Shown: positions 52,892 through 61,234 of the stretch, piece after piece
Layout: each line of letters begins with the position of its first letter
How positions within the stretch are numbered: position 1 is the stretch's first letter
Assembly (NCBI GenBank): GCA_020850325.1
Contig: JADZEW010000001.1
Span: forward strand, 248,001 to 312,000
Length of the DNA stretch: 64,000 bases
Reading direction: 5' to 3'
DNA from: Methanoregulaceae archaeon
GTDB taxonomy: Bacteria > Armatimonadota > Fimbriimonadia > Fimbriimonadales > Fimbriimonadaceae
Position numbers and translations under genes: made by a program
The notes under the pieces: model-generated
Told to the model about the DNA's origin: nothing
The model's database searches: none
What the model saw: the letters and a program-made list of their open reading frames with translations, nothing else

Positions 52892-53371
52892 ATGGAACCT
52901 CCTAGTTGCCCACGAGTTAGTCTTCTGAATCTGACCGGTCGCCGACGGCGACTGAGTCGGATTCGCAATTCTGCTCAATCGGTCCTGCAGGGTCAGTCGC
53001 GTACTGTCGAAATCGTGCTTGTCGATGACGATGCGATCCGCGAGCTTAATCGCGCCCACCGAGACCTTGACGAGGCGACCGACGTCCTGACCTTTCCCGC
53101 GCCTGAGTTCCCCCGTTCGCCGCTGGGAGAAATCGTGATTTCCGTGCCTTATGCCGAGCGGCAAGCGCTGGCTCGGGGAATCCGCGTGGAAGACGAGCTC
53201 TGCTACCTCGCGATTCACGGTGCGCTGCATCTCCTCGGTCTTGAAGACGAAACCGAAGAAGGACGCCGAAACATGCAGCAGGCGATGGCGAGATGGGGCC
53301 AAGAACTCGGCCTCCCTGATCAGCCTGAGTGGTCTTCCCTCCTGCACGAGCCCGTGGGAGGCGTTCGTTGA
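52892..53371 (+). CDS. ybeY: Endoribonuclease YbeY family protein with altered metal site
   Basis: 159 residues. YbeY matures 16S rRNA and takes part in ribosome quality control. Typical features are DDDAIRELNRAHRDLDEATDVLTFP near 45-69, GEIVISVPYAERQA near 79, and the metal region LAIHGALHLLGLEDETEEG. The family has three zinc His at HGxLHLxGxDH. Here His 109 and His 113 are kept, but the third position is Asp 119 within LED. The downstream gene begins at TTG 53368, overlapping the stop codon, so the two are coupled. Start ATG 52892 is the only nearby option. Confidence 0.85.
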   Translation: MEPPSCPRVSLLNLTGRRRRLSRIRNSAQSVLQGQSRTVEIVLVDDDAIRELNRAHRDLDEATDVLTFPAPEFPRSPLGEIVISVPYAERQALARGIRVEDELCYLAIHGALHLLGLEDETEEGRRNMQQAMARWGQELGLPDQPEWSSLLHEPVGGVR

Positions 53372-54087
53372 GCGTCATCCCGAAACGCGACCTTATCGGC
53401 CCGGTAAAAGTCGCGATCTCCGGCATGGTCTACACCTTCCGGACCCAGCGCCACATGCGGTTCCACCTTTACGTGGTGCTCGCGGTCACGCTGATGGGGC
53501 TTCTGTTCAACCTCAGCCTTCGCGAGATGCTCGTGCTGCTGTTTGTCATCAGCCTAGTCTTGGTCGCAGAGATGTTCAACAGCGCGATCGAGGCGACGGT
53601 CGATCTTGTTCAACCGAACTACCATCCGATGGCGAAGTTCGCCAAGGATATCTCGGCCGGAGCGGTGCTCATCACCACCATCGTGGCTCTCGTCGTCGGC
53701 ACGCTGATGCTGCTCGGCCCCCAGCGGTGGGAATCCATCAAGATTAACCTTACCGCCGATTCTCCGAGTATCCCCTTTGTGCCCCGCCTCATAACGGGCG
53801 GGTTTCTCGTCTTGATCATTGTCATCATTGGTAAGGGCTTGGGCAAGCGAGGCCAAGTCCTGAAGGGTGGACTCGTGAGCGGACATGCCGCTTTCGGGTT
53901 CTTTCTCGCAACTGGCATCATGTTTCTCACCGATCAGCTCGTTGTCGCCGGCCTAGGACTCGTCCTGGCCGCGATCATCGCGCAAAGCCGGTGGGAAGCC
54001 AAGATTCACTCCATTTTCGAGCTTTCGCTCGGTGCCGCCGTTGGCGTCATGATGGGGCTGCTTCTGTTTGGACTGATGCCCAAGTAA
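53368..54087 (+). CDS. DgkA-type lipid kinase fused to a PAP2-like phosphatase domain
   Basis: 239 residues from TTG 53368, overlapping the ybeY stop; GGGAGG lies about 7 nt before. Residues 10-115 are a diacylglycerol/undecaprenol kinase of the trimeric membrane type: helix 1 VKVAISGMVYTFRTQRHMRFH, the active-site EMFNSAIEATVDL at 68-80 and HPMAKFAKDISAGAV. Residues 138-239 resemble a PAP2 phosphatase: GGLVSGHAAFGFF (SGH at 171-173) and SRWEAKIHSIFE, with SR 207-208, His 214 and Glu 218 in the place of the usual SRxxxxxHxxxD. One polypeptide could thus phosphorylate and dephosphorylate lipid carriers. Confidence 0.82.
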   Translation: MSVIPKRDLIGPVKVAISGMVYTFRTQRHMRFHLYVVLAVTLMGLLFNLSLREMLVLLFVISLVLVAEMFNSAIEATVDLVQPNYHPMAKFAKDISAGAVLITTIVALVVGTLMLLGPQRWESIKINLTADSPSIPFVPRLITGGFLVLIIVIIGKGLGKRGQVLKGGLVSGHAAFGFFLATGIMFLTDQLVVAGLGLVLAAIIAQSRWEAKIHSIFELSLGAAVGVMMGLLLFGLMPK

Positions 54088-54090
54088 CGT

Positions 54091-55557
54091 ATGGACACCG
54101 AACGTAAATCTGTCAACGACCCCGCGCTGCTCACCGTCCGACGCCAAGTCAGTCTGTTCTTGGCGGGTTCGCTCACGGGCATGTTTGTCATCGCCCGCGC
54201 TGGCCAAATCGGGAGCGAGACCATGGAAATCATGCCGATTGTTCCTGGCGGCATAGGCGGAATCGTCGGGCTGCTCATGGTTGTCCAGTTGCTGAATGGA
54301 CTGCTATCGGCGGGCGAGACTTCGGTTACCCTGCTCCGCCCCGTTCACGTTCGTCACCTACGAGAGAGGGGCGATAAGCGAGGGGTACGGTTGCAGTCGC
54401 TGCTTGACCGCCAGAATCTCGCCTCGGCTGCCTGTCAACTCGGCAGCCGTCTCGCCTGGGCGTTCATTTTCTTGGGAGCGTTTCTGCTCGCGCCATACCT
54501 GATGAACGCGATTGGACCGTCGATCAACGTCGAGCCCGACAACTTCGGCAGCATTCTGCTCGGCGCCGCGGCGATCATCGTGTTTCCCCTGCTTCCGCTC
54601 ACGTTGATCATCGAACAGGGCTTCCGCAGCTTCGCAATCATTCACCCCCACGGGGTGGCCGTGCGGCTATACAGCTTCATTCAGGTCGTGAGCTTCATCC
54701 TGGCCGTGCCGGCCCGCTTCGCGACGAGCTTCGCCAAGCTGATCTCCATCCGCCTGAATCGCTCGGAGCTTGGGGTCGCCAATCAGGCGGAAGAGGAGAT
54801 CAAGACCCTCGTCGAGTCCGCCGAGGAGAGTGGCGAGATCGAAGCCGAAGAGAAGCAGCTGTTGCACTCGGTGTTCGAGTTCACCGACACCATCGCCCGC
54901 GAGGTGATGACGCCCCGCGTGGACATGGATGCCCTCCCCGTCAATAGTGACCCGGCCGAGGTCATGAAGATGATCCGCGAGACCGGACACTCGCGCATCC
55001 CACTCTTCGAAGGGACCGACGATCAGATCGTCGGCATCATCCACGCCAAGGACCTCCTCATGGCGATGGTGAGCGGACGTCAAATCAACCTCCGCTCGCT
55101 CATGCGACCTGCTTACTTCGTGCCGGAAAGCAAGATGCTGCACGAGCTACTGGCCGAAATGAGGACGAACCGGACTCAGATGGCGATCGTGCAGGACGAG
55201 TTTGGCGGCACCGCCGGCATCCTCACGATCGAGGACATTGTCGAAGAACTTGTCGGCGATATCGTGGACGAGTACGACGTCGAAGAACCCGACATCGTGC
55301 CTTTGGACGAAGGCTGGTCGGTCGATGGGCGGATGCATCTGGACGACCTCAATGAGGCGATCGGATCGGGGTTTGACAGCGAAGAGTTCGACACCGTCGG
55401 CGGCCTGGTCTTTGGCGCGTTTGGGCGGCATCCAAAGATCCGCGAGACGATGGACCTCGACGGCCACCGATTCACGGTGCTTCACACCGACGGTCGGAGA
55501 ATCAACCGGTTGATGGTCGAGAAACTCGCCCCGATCGGAACGACGGCTGACGAGTGA
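54091..55557 (+). CDS. CNNM/CorC-type protein (DUF21-CBS-CBS-CorC_HlyC)
   Basis: 488 residues. An N-terminal membrane region of about 200 residues has at least four helices with LLNGLLSAGETSVTLL, the DUF21 feature. Two CBS domains follow with REVMTPRVDMDALPVN near 272 and HSRIPLFEGTDDQIVGIIHAKDLL near 297. Then come FGGTAGILTIEDIVEELVGDIVDEYD near 370 and a C-terminal CorC_HlyC transporter-associated domain (VDGRMHLDDLNEAIGSGFDSEEFDTVGGLVFGAFG). Family members are linked to Mg2+/Co2+ export or regulation. It begins 3 nt after the DgkA-PAP2 gene in the same operon. Confidence 0.88.
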   Translation: MDTERKSVNDPALLTVRRQVSLFLAGSLTGMFVIARAGQIGSETMEIMPIVPGGIGGIVGLLMVVQLLNGLLSAGETSVTLLRPVHVRHLRERGDKRGVRLQSLLDRQNLASAACQLGSRLAWAFIFLGAFLLAPYLMNAIGPSINVEPDNFGSILLGAAAIIVFPLLPLTLIIEQGFRSFAIIHPHGVAVRLYSFIQVVSFILAVPARFATSFAKLISIRLNRSELGVANQAEEEIKTLVESAEESGEIEAEEKQLLHSVFEFTDTIAREVMTPRVDMDALPVNSDPAEVMKMIRETGHSRIPLFEGTDDQIVGIIHAKDLLMAMVSGRQINLRSLMRPAYFVPESKMLHELLAEMRTNRTQMAIVQDEFGGTAGILTIEDIVEELVGDIVDEYDVEEPDIVPLDEGWSVDGRMHLDDLNEAIGSGFDSEEFDTVGGLVFGAFGRHPKIRETMDLDGHRFTVLHTDGRRINRLMVEKLAPIGTTADE

Positions 55558-55600
55558 CGAGTGTCGACTGTCGGATGTGGAGTGTTGTGAAGAAACCTAG

Positions 55601-55693
55601 CCCGAGCCAATCCGAGCCAACCCGAACCAATCCGAACTAACCCGAGCAACCCGAACCAATCCGAGAGAACCCGAGCCAACCCGAACTAGCCCG
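55601..55693. repeat. 10-bp tandem repeat (about nine degenerate units) upstream of comM
   Basis: Units of CCCGAACCAA type (variants CCCGAGCCAA, TCCGAGCCAA, TCCGAACTAA) run without a break; one unit is 9 bp. It ends 9 bp before the -10 element of comM. Confidence 0.85.
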
Positions 55694-55702
55694 CCCCCGC
55701 GG

Positions 55703-55708
55703 TATCTT
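55703..55708 (+). promoter_or_regulatory. -10 element TATCTT of comM
   Basis: TATCTT ends 8 nt before ATG 55717; no Shine-Dalgarno sequence. Confidence 0.45.
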
Positions 55709-55716
55709 CCACCAGC

Positions 55717-57231
55717 ATGATCGCCAAAGCGTACGCGGCCACCCTCATTGGGATCGACGCCCACCTCGTCGAAATCGAAATCGACCTGCGTCCGCCGGGT
55801 GATCAACAGTTCGTGATGGTGGGCCTGCCCGATCAGGCGGTCGGCGAGAGCAAGGTGCGCGTGAAGAGCGCGATCAAGAACAGCCAGCTCGACTTCCCGA
55901 ACAACCTTGTCATCATCAATCTGGCGCCCGGCGACCTGCGCAAGGAGGGTCCAGCGCTCGATCTGCCGATTGCAGCAGCACTCCTCAGCACGAACGGCCA
56001 GTTGCCCGCGTCAGAGCTCGAACGCACGCTCATTCTCGGCGAACTGGGCCTCGATGGTGCGGTGCGCGGGATCGATGGCGCGGTCAGTATCGCCCTCATG
56101 GCCGCGGAACGCGGCTTCGAGCGGCTGATTTTGCCCAAGCAAAACGCCCCTGAGGCGGCGATCACCCCGAATCTCGAGGTCTTCGGCGTTGCCAACCTCA
56201 ACGAGTTGGTCCAGCTTCTGAACGGAGCTCCCTTCACGCCCGAGTCGTTCATGATGACTCCTGAATCGATCCTTCCTAAGTACGACATCGACTACGCCGA
56301 TGTGAAGGGTCAACGCCATGCGATTCGCGCTCTAGAAATCGTCGCCGCGGGCGGGCACAACCTGCTCATGACGGGTCCGCCGGGCTCGGGAAAGACGATG
56401 CTCGCCCGCCGCTTGCCGACCATTCTGCCGCCGTTGACCCTCGAAGAGTCGATCGAGGTGACCCGCATCTACAGCGCTTCGGGACGCGGAGAGGGCCGCA
56501 ACGGACTGGTCTGGGAACGCCCCTTCCGATCGCCCCACCACTCGGCGAGCCACGCCGCGCTCGTCGGCGGTGGAAAGACGCCCAAGCCGGGTGAGGTGAG
56601 TATGGCGCACAAGGGCGTGCTCTTCTTGGACGAGATGCCCGAGTTCGACCGACCGGTGCTGGAGGCATTGCGCCAACCCCTTGAGGACTCGGTGGTCACG
56701 GTGTCGCGTGTTCATTCGACCATCACCTTCCCGGCAGAGTGCATCTTGATCGGCGCGATGAACCCGTGCCCGTGCGGATTCCGCGGGTTGCCCGAGCAGA
56801 AATGCGTCTCCTCGCCAGCCACGTGCGGGCGATACGCCTCGAAAATCAGCGGCCCCTTGCTCGACCGAATCGATCTACAGATCGAGGTTCCCCGCCTCAA
56901 GACCGAAGAGCTTCTCGGCATGCAGCCGGGTGAGCCCTCGGCGGCAATCCGAGAACGGGTGGTCGCCGCGCGGGAGCGGCAGGACCGCCGGCTCGGAAGA
57001 GCTCGCGTGAACGCCAAAATGTCCCCGCGCGAGATTCGAGAGCTGGTCGTGCTCGACGAGGAGTGCACCGACTTCATGCGGACGGTGATGAATCGGCTGA
57101 ACCTGAGCGCCCGCGTGTTTGATCGTCTGCTGAAAGTCGGCCGCACGATCGCCGATCTTGCCGGGACCGATCAGGTGAACCGAACCCACCTGAGTGAGGC
57201 CGTGCAGTATCGCGACCGCACTGACAGCTAG
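55717..57231 (+). CDS. comM: Competence helicase ComM/YifB family protein
   Basis: 504 residues in the usual three-part layout: N-terminal Lon-protease-like domain (GIDAHLVEIEIDL, VMVGLPDQAVGESKVRVKSAI), central AAA+ ATPase with Walker A TGPPGSGKTMLARRLP near 220 and Walker B GVLFLDEMPEF near 303. A zinc-binding insert (NPCPCGFRG, CVSSPATC) precedes the Mg-chelatase-like C-terminus (ARVFDRLLKVGRTIADL). ComM assists branch migration during natural transformation. A DprA-like gene 4 kb away agrees with a DNA-uptake role. The stop overlaps that of the TPR gene through CTAG. Confidence 0.92.
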   Translation: MIAKAYAATLIGIDAHLVEIEIDLRPPGDQQFVMVGLPDQAVGESKVRVKSAIKNSQLDFPNNLVIINLAPGDLRKEGPALDLPIAAALLSTNGQLPASELERTLILGELGLDGAVRGIDGAVSIALMAAERGFERLILPKQNAPEAAITPNLEVFGVANLNELVQLLNGAPFTPESFMMTPESILPKYDIDYADVKGQRHAIRALEIVAAGGHNLLMTGPPGSGKTMLARRLPTILPPLTLEESIEVTRIYSASGRGEGRNGLVWERPFRSPHHSASHAALVGGGKTPKPGEVSMAHKGVLFLDEMPEFDRPVLEALRQPLEDSVVTVSRVHSTITFPAECILIGAMNPCPCGFRGLPEQKCVSSPATCGRYASKISGPLLDRIDLQIEVPRLKTEELLGMQPGEPSAAIRERVVAARERQDRRLGRARVNAKMSPREIRELVVLDEECTDFMRTVMNRLNLSARVFDRLLKVGRTIADLAGTDQVNRTHLSEAVQYRDRTDS

Positions 57232-58676
57232 CCCGCGAGCTTCTTGGCCTGGGCGAGGCGTATCCCCGAAAGCTCGGTGATCTTCCCGAGCGCCGCCCGA
57301 GCGGCGGGCAAATCGCCCAAGAGCGCGTAGCAAACGGCGCGAGCGAAGCGGACCTCGTTCGCCAAGGGGTCGCCAGTCGCCCGGTTTTCGGCATCCGATA
57401 GCAGGCCGACCGCAGTGGGCAGCCCGCTCCCATCGGGTTTTCGCAGTTCGATGACGGCCTGGGCGAGCATCAGCCCGAGATCGGTGGGCGAAGCGTGGCG
57501 GGCTTCGATGAGCGCGCCATCGCGCGCCTCATTACGGCCCAGCCGGTCGTAAGCAGCGATCAACCCCATCGCCAGTTCAGGGAGGGAATCGCGACCCGGA
57601 ATCGCCTCCCCAACCGTGACGGCCTCGGCGAGCTTGTTCACGCCTAAGAGCACTCGGAACCTCACCCATCCGATGCGCTCCGAGGCGGGTTGCGAGGCTC
57701 GCTCAAGCCACATAAGCCCTTCTTCGAGCCTTTGCTCCCGTACTGAGATCAACGCTAGAATCTCGGCTGCCTGGCGAGCCATCAACGCATCTGGTCCCTC
57801 GGCGATGGACTTCAATCGCCCTCGGACGCCCTCAAGATACTTGACCGCGTCTTTGGGCCACTTCGATGATTCGGAACCGGCCTGTTCCGTCTCGTGGAGC
57901 ACCCGGACTTCGTACGCCTCCGCTTGGGCGAGCGGGTCTTCTGAGGCGAGGCTTGCGGATTCCTTGAAGCGGATGAAGGCGGACAGGGGTATGAGCGAGA
58001 CCGTTTGGCGTTCGATGATCCAGCGCTCCGCGGATTCTACGTACGCCCGGGCGACCATCGCATCGGCGCTGAGGCGGTGCAGCACCGAGTCCTTGGGCTC
58101 GAGCTTCACCGCCCCTTCAAGCGCCGCGATACTCAGGTCCAGGGTCGTATGCCAGCCAGCCGCGTCCGAGGGTCGCCGAAGCGAAGCCAGACTCAACGGC
58201 AGCCATCGCGCGATCCCGCGCGGCACCAAATCCACTTGGGCGAGCCGCTCGACCTGCCGCCGCAGCCGCTCGCCTTCCCATCGCGAGCGCACCGCCCCAA
58301 GGGGCAGCTTGGCAATCTGCTCGGCGGCCTCGGTATCGCGATTCAACCGAACGAGCGCCTCTGCCAGTTGAACCTCTTGCTCGGGGGTTCGCTGCAGTTC
58401 AGCCAGGGCGGTCCGTGCATTTTCGGCGTAGTCCATTGCACCGGGATCGCCCAAGACCTCAAGCCACTCCGCGGCACGGAGGAGGATGCGGGGTTCTCGT
58501 CGATCCCGCACGAGTTGCGGCCCCAGGGCCGCCAACTTCGATGCCGCTTGCTCGCGAGCGAGCGAGGTCATGTCGATCGCGACCGGCTCCGTCGAAATCG
58601 GAATCTCCAGCAATGCCCGCCAGGCCTCCGCCGAAGGAGCCTGCGCAATCGCAGCGATCGCAAGAAGCCAGGTCAT
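57228..58676 (-). CDS. Exported TPR-like helical repeat protein
   Basis: 482 residues from ATG 58676, which overlaps the stop of the M14 peptidase gene as ATGA. A signal peptide opens it (MTWLLAIAAIAQA). The rest is almost all helical, with degenerate TPR-like repeats (VQLAEALVRLNRDTEAAEQIAKL, MGLIAAYDRLGRNEARDGALIEARHASPTD, RFARAVCYALLGDLPAARAALGKI). Probably a periplasmic scaffold that acts with the peptidase. Confidence 0.72.
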   Translation of the reverse strand: MTWLLAIAAIAQAPSAEAWRALLEIPISTEPVAIDMTSLAREQAASKLAALGPQLVRDRREPRILLRAAEWLEVLGDPGAMDYAENARTALAELQRTPEQEVQLAEALVRLNRDTEAAEQIAKLPLGAVRSRWEGERLRRQVERLAQVDLVPRGIARWLPLSLASLRRPSDAAGWHTTLDLSIAALEGAVKLEPKDSVLHRLSADAMVARAYVESAERWIIERQTVSLIPLSAFIRFKESASLASEDPLAQAEAYEVRVLHETEQAGSESSKWPKDAVKYLEGVRGRLKSIAEGPDALMARQAAEILALISVREQRLEEGLMWLERASQPASERIGWVRFRVLLGVNKLAEAVTVGEAIPGRDSLPELAMGLIAAYDRLGRNEARDGALIEARHASPTDLGLMLAQAVIELRKPDGSGLPTAVGLLSDAENRATGDPLANEVRFARAVCYALLGDLPAARAALGKITELSGIRLAQAKKLAG

Positions 58677-61162
58677 AACCGCGGCCCGCTTACGAGCGCA
58701 TTGAGCAGGTAGCCCCAGTGTCCCGCCAAGAGCGCTCGATCGGTGGGATCGGTCGCAAACCAGACGACTCGGCCACGTCCGACCGATTCGGCGTGGATGA
58801 TGGCCGCGTTCCGGATGGCCCGTTCCGTCTTTTCCGGCCAGGCCCAGCCACTGATGAGCAATCGATCTTGATCCGCCACCTTCACCGCAGTGCCGCCATC
58901 CGTCGCAACGAAGTAGCGGCCACCCCCCATCAGGGCGGCGACCGGTCGATCCTCGAGGCCGTAGGCGAGGAAGTGCCGCCGATCGACTTGCGCGCTGAAG
59001 AGCGAGCCGGGAATCGAGCCCGGATTCTCAACCGCCCGCTGCGCCTCCAGTTTAAGGTAGGCGCCCCGGTTAGGATCGCCGCCCAAGAGGACGAGGCATC
59101 CCCCGGCTTGCACCCATTCGCGGAGCTTGGCGGGCGTGACATCCGCCCCTTCGGGGGCGATGATCGCGCTGTACGCGTCCAAGCTTCCTCGGAGCGCCGC
59201 CCCGGACATCGCAGTAAACGGCAAGTCAAGTTCGCGCTCGAGCACATACCAGGCGCCGCCGAAGTCGGTTGGGCCTTCGGCATCGCCGAACAGCACGCCT
59301 AACTTCATCGGCCTCAGCGAGGCAACCGCCTCGCTGCCCGGGTTCATTCGGCCGGTGTCGGGATAAGCGCTCTTCAGCGCCATGAGGTGATTCGCGTCAT
59401 CCCCGAGGACTTTGCGCATGCGGACCCCGACCTCTTCGTCGTTCCGGCTGACCGGGATCAAGAACGTTCCCGAGGGAAAGGTCTGGCCGCCGACCGTCAT
59501 CTCCGCTGGACTCTGCTGGACACGGATCCCGGCGGCAAGAAGCCGCGCCGCGATGGCGGTGCCGGTTAGCCCCGGGCGGAGCGCCCACCCGATCGTCGAG
59601 TCCCGATCGGCCGGCTTGACCGCATCCGCGCCCCCGGCGACTGATGGAATCCGATCGAGCCACCACGCGGAGACCCCATGGATGAGCGGCAAGCTCCAAG
59701 CCGTCAGGTCGTAGAACTCGCTGCCCTCGGCATAGGCGGTGCCTTGGGTGTCCCGACGCCGAAGCTGCTCGTCGGTGAACGCCTTTTCAAAGTCGGAATC
59801 GGTCTCCAAGAGCGCCATTGCGAGGGCGGCTTGGGGCTGGGCCATCGGCACGATGAGTAAGTGCTTCGGCACGGTGGGCAGCTTCTCGGACTCCCCGCTC
59901 CAAAGCGAGGTCCCCTCGCCAGTGATCCCTGCGAACGTCCGTTGCACGCGGATGCCGGACACCTCGAGAATCTTCGCCATCCGATCGAGCGGCTGGGGAT
60001 CGTCGGAAGCCGCAACGAACGCCTTCCGCTTGCCCGCCAAGGTTCCGGCCGCAGCCTTCTGCTTGAACTCCGCGAACGAACGCAAGAGTCCCTCTCGGTT
60101 CTCGGCCGCCGCGCGGATCACGCCGAGCGCAGCGACGAAGTGCCGCTCCATACCCCCGCGCAAGGTGCGAACCACTCCGTCCGGATCGCGCCGAGCGACC
60201 ATTTGGGCATTGGTCTCATGGGTCATGCCGATCGCCCCGCTCAAAGTCGCCCAGGAATCCAAGTACCCGGGGTAGTAAAGATCGAAGATATCTTTCACAT
60301 AGTACGGATAGCCCTGGGCATCAAAGGCCCGGGCGGTTTCGCGGCCGAACACCTCCGCCCACCGGTGGTAACGCGCTCGATCGACCCGGGCATGCACGCT
60401 AAGCGCGGCGGGCGGAAAGTGGTAGGTGTCCACTTCGCCGTGCTGATCGACATACACCTGTGGGTTCCAGCGGCGGAACGCGGCGATCTCCTGGCGGGTC
60501 TCGAGCTGAGACATCGACACCCGATCGCGATTCAGATCAAAGCGGTAGTGATTGGTCCGCCCATCGACGAAGCGCGGTTCGCGCTGCTCGAAACTGGCGG
60601 GGTCGGCATCGCCTCGCACCACCGAACTGGCCCACGTCGCGAATCGCTCTCGCCCATCCGGGTTGTAACACGGGTTGACGATGACGACTGTGTCCTTGAG
60701 GAGCCGCTGGATTTCGGGGTGGCGGCTGGCGGAGAGGTTGTACACCAGCCACATCGCCGACTCGAACGAAGCCGCCTCGTCGCCGTGGATCGCCTGGTTG
60801 ATCCAAACCACCGTTGGGGTTCGCCGTAGGATCGCCTCATCGACCGACCCGTCGGCAAGAGTTTGGATGTCTTTACGGATCGCGTCCAGGCGTCGCCGGT
60901 TCTCCGGGGAGGCGATCACGATCAGCCGCAGCGGACGGCCCTCGGTCGAGGCCCCGTAAGGCTCCACCATACTTCGGGCCGAGGACTTCGCGACGATCGC
61001 TTGAAGCACTTGCTCCTGCTGAGGCAGCAACGTGAACCGTTCTCCGGGTCCGTAGCCGAGCAGCCGGGTCGGATTGGGGACGGCGCTCTCGTAGGGCGCG
61101 TACGATTCGAGCGGAGAGGCGGCCACGCCCGCGAGGAGGGGCAGGAGGTATATCGGCGACAT
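58673..61162 (-). CDS. Secreted M14-family zinc carboxypeptidase
   Basis: 829 residues with a signal peptide (PIYLLPLLAGVAA). The M14 site is complete: zinc ligands in IHGDEAASFE near 124 (His and Glu), the substrate Arg in NPDGRERF near 168, DLNRDRVS, the third zinc ligand in YVDQHGEVDTYH near 238, and the catalytic Glu in MTHETNAQ near 315. The other 500 residues include beta-rich segments and a Rossmann-like end (LREWVQAGGCLVLLGGDPN). It hydrolyses peptides, possibly cell-wall or nutrient peptides, in the periplasm or medium. TAGACT lies 8 nt before the ATG. It is cotranscribed with the TPR gene. Confidence 0.9.
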   Translation of the reverse strand: MSPIYLLPLLAGVAASPLESYAPYESAVPNPTRLLGYGPGERFTLLPQQEQVLQAIVAKSSARSMVEPYGASTEGRPLRLIVIASPENRRRLDAIRKDIQTLADGSVDEAILRRTPTVVWINQAIHGDEAASFESAMWLVYNLSASRHPEIQRLLKDTVVIVNPCYNPDGRERFATWASSVVRGDADPASFEQREPRFVDGRTNHYRFDLNRDRVSMSQLETRQEIAAFRRWNPQVYVDQHGEVDTYHFPPAALSVHARVDRARYHRWAEVFGRETARAFDAQGYPYYVKDIFDLYYPGYLDSWATLSGAIGMTHETNAQMVARRDPDGVVRTLRGGMERHFVAALGVIRAAAENREGLLRSFAEFKQKAAAGTLAGKRKAFVAASDDPQPLDRMAKILEVSGIRVQRTFAGITGEGTSLWSGESEKLPTVPKHLLIVPMAQPQAALAMALLETDSDFEKAFTDEQLRRRDTQGTAYAEGSEFYDLTAWSLPLIHGVSAWWLDRIPSVAGGADAVKPADRDSTIGWALRPGLTGTAIAARLLAAGIRVQQSPAEMTVGGQTFPSGTFLIPVSRNDEEVGVRMRKVLGDDANHLMALKSAYPDTGRMNPGSEAVASLRPMKLGVLFGDAEGPTDFGGAWYVLERELDLPFTAMSGAALRGSLDAYSAIIAPEGADVTPAKLREWVQAGGCLVLLGGDPNRGAYLKLEAQRAVENPGSIPGSLFSAQVDRRHFLAYGLEDRPVAALMGGGRYFVATDGGTAVKVADQDRLLISGWAWPEKTERAIRNAAIIHAESVGRGRVVWFATDPTDRALLAGHWGYLLNALVSGPRL

Positions 61163-61170
61163 TGCGTGGG

Positions 61171-61176
61171 AGTCTA
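61171..61176 (-). promoter_or_regulatory. -10 element TAGACT of the M14 peptidase gene
   Basis: TAGACT on the minus strand, 8 nt before ATG 61162. Confidence 0.45.
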
Positions 61177-61222
61177 CCGATCCTTGCCCCGGTAGGTGAG
61201 CAAGAGGAGACCGAGGATGAGG

Positions 61223-61228
61223 TACTCT
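61223..61228 (+). promoter_or_regulatory. -10 element TACTCT of the DprA-like gene
   Basis: TACTCT ends 6 nt before GTG 61235 and overlaps the alternative start ATG 61217. Confidence 0.35.
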
Positions 61229-61234
61229 TCAAAC

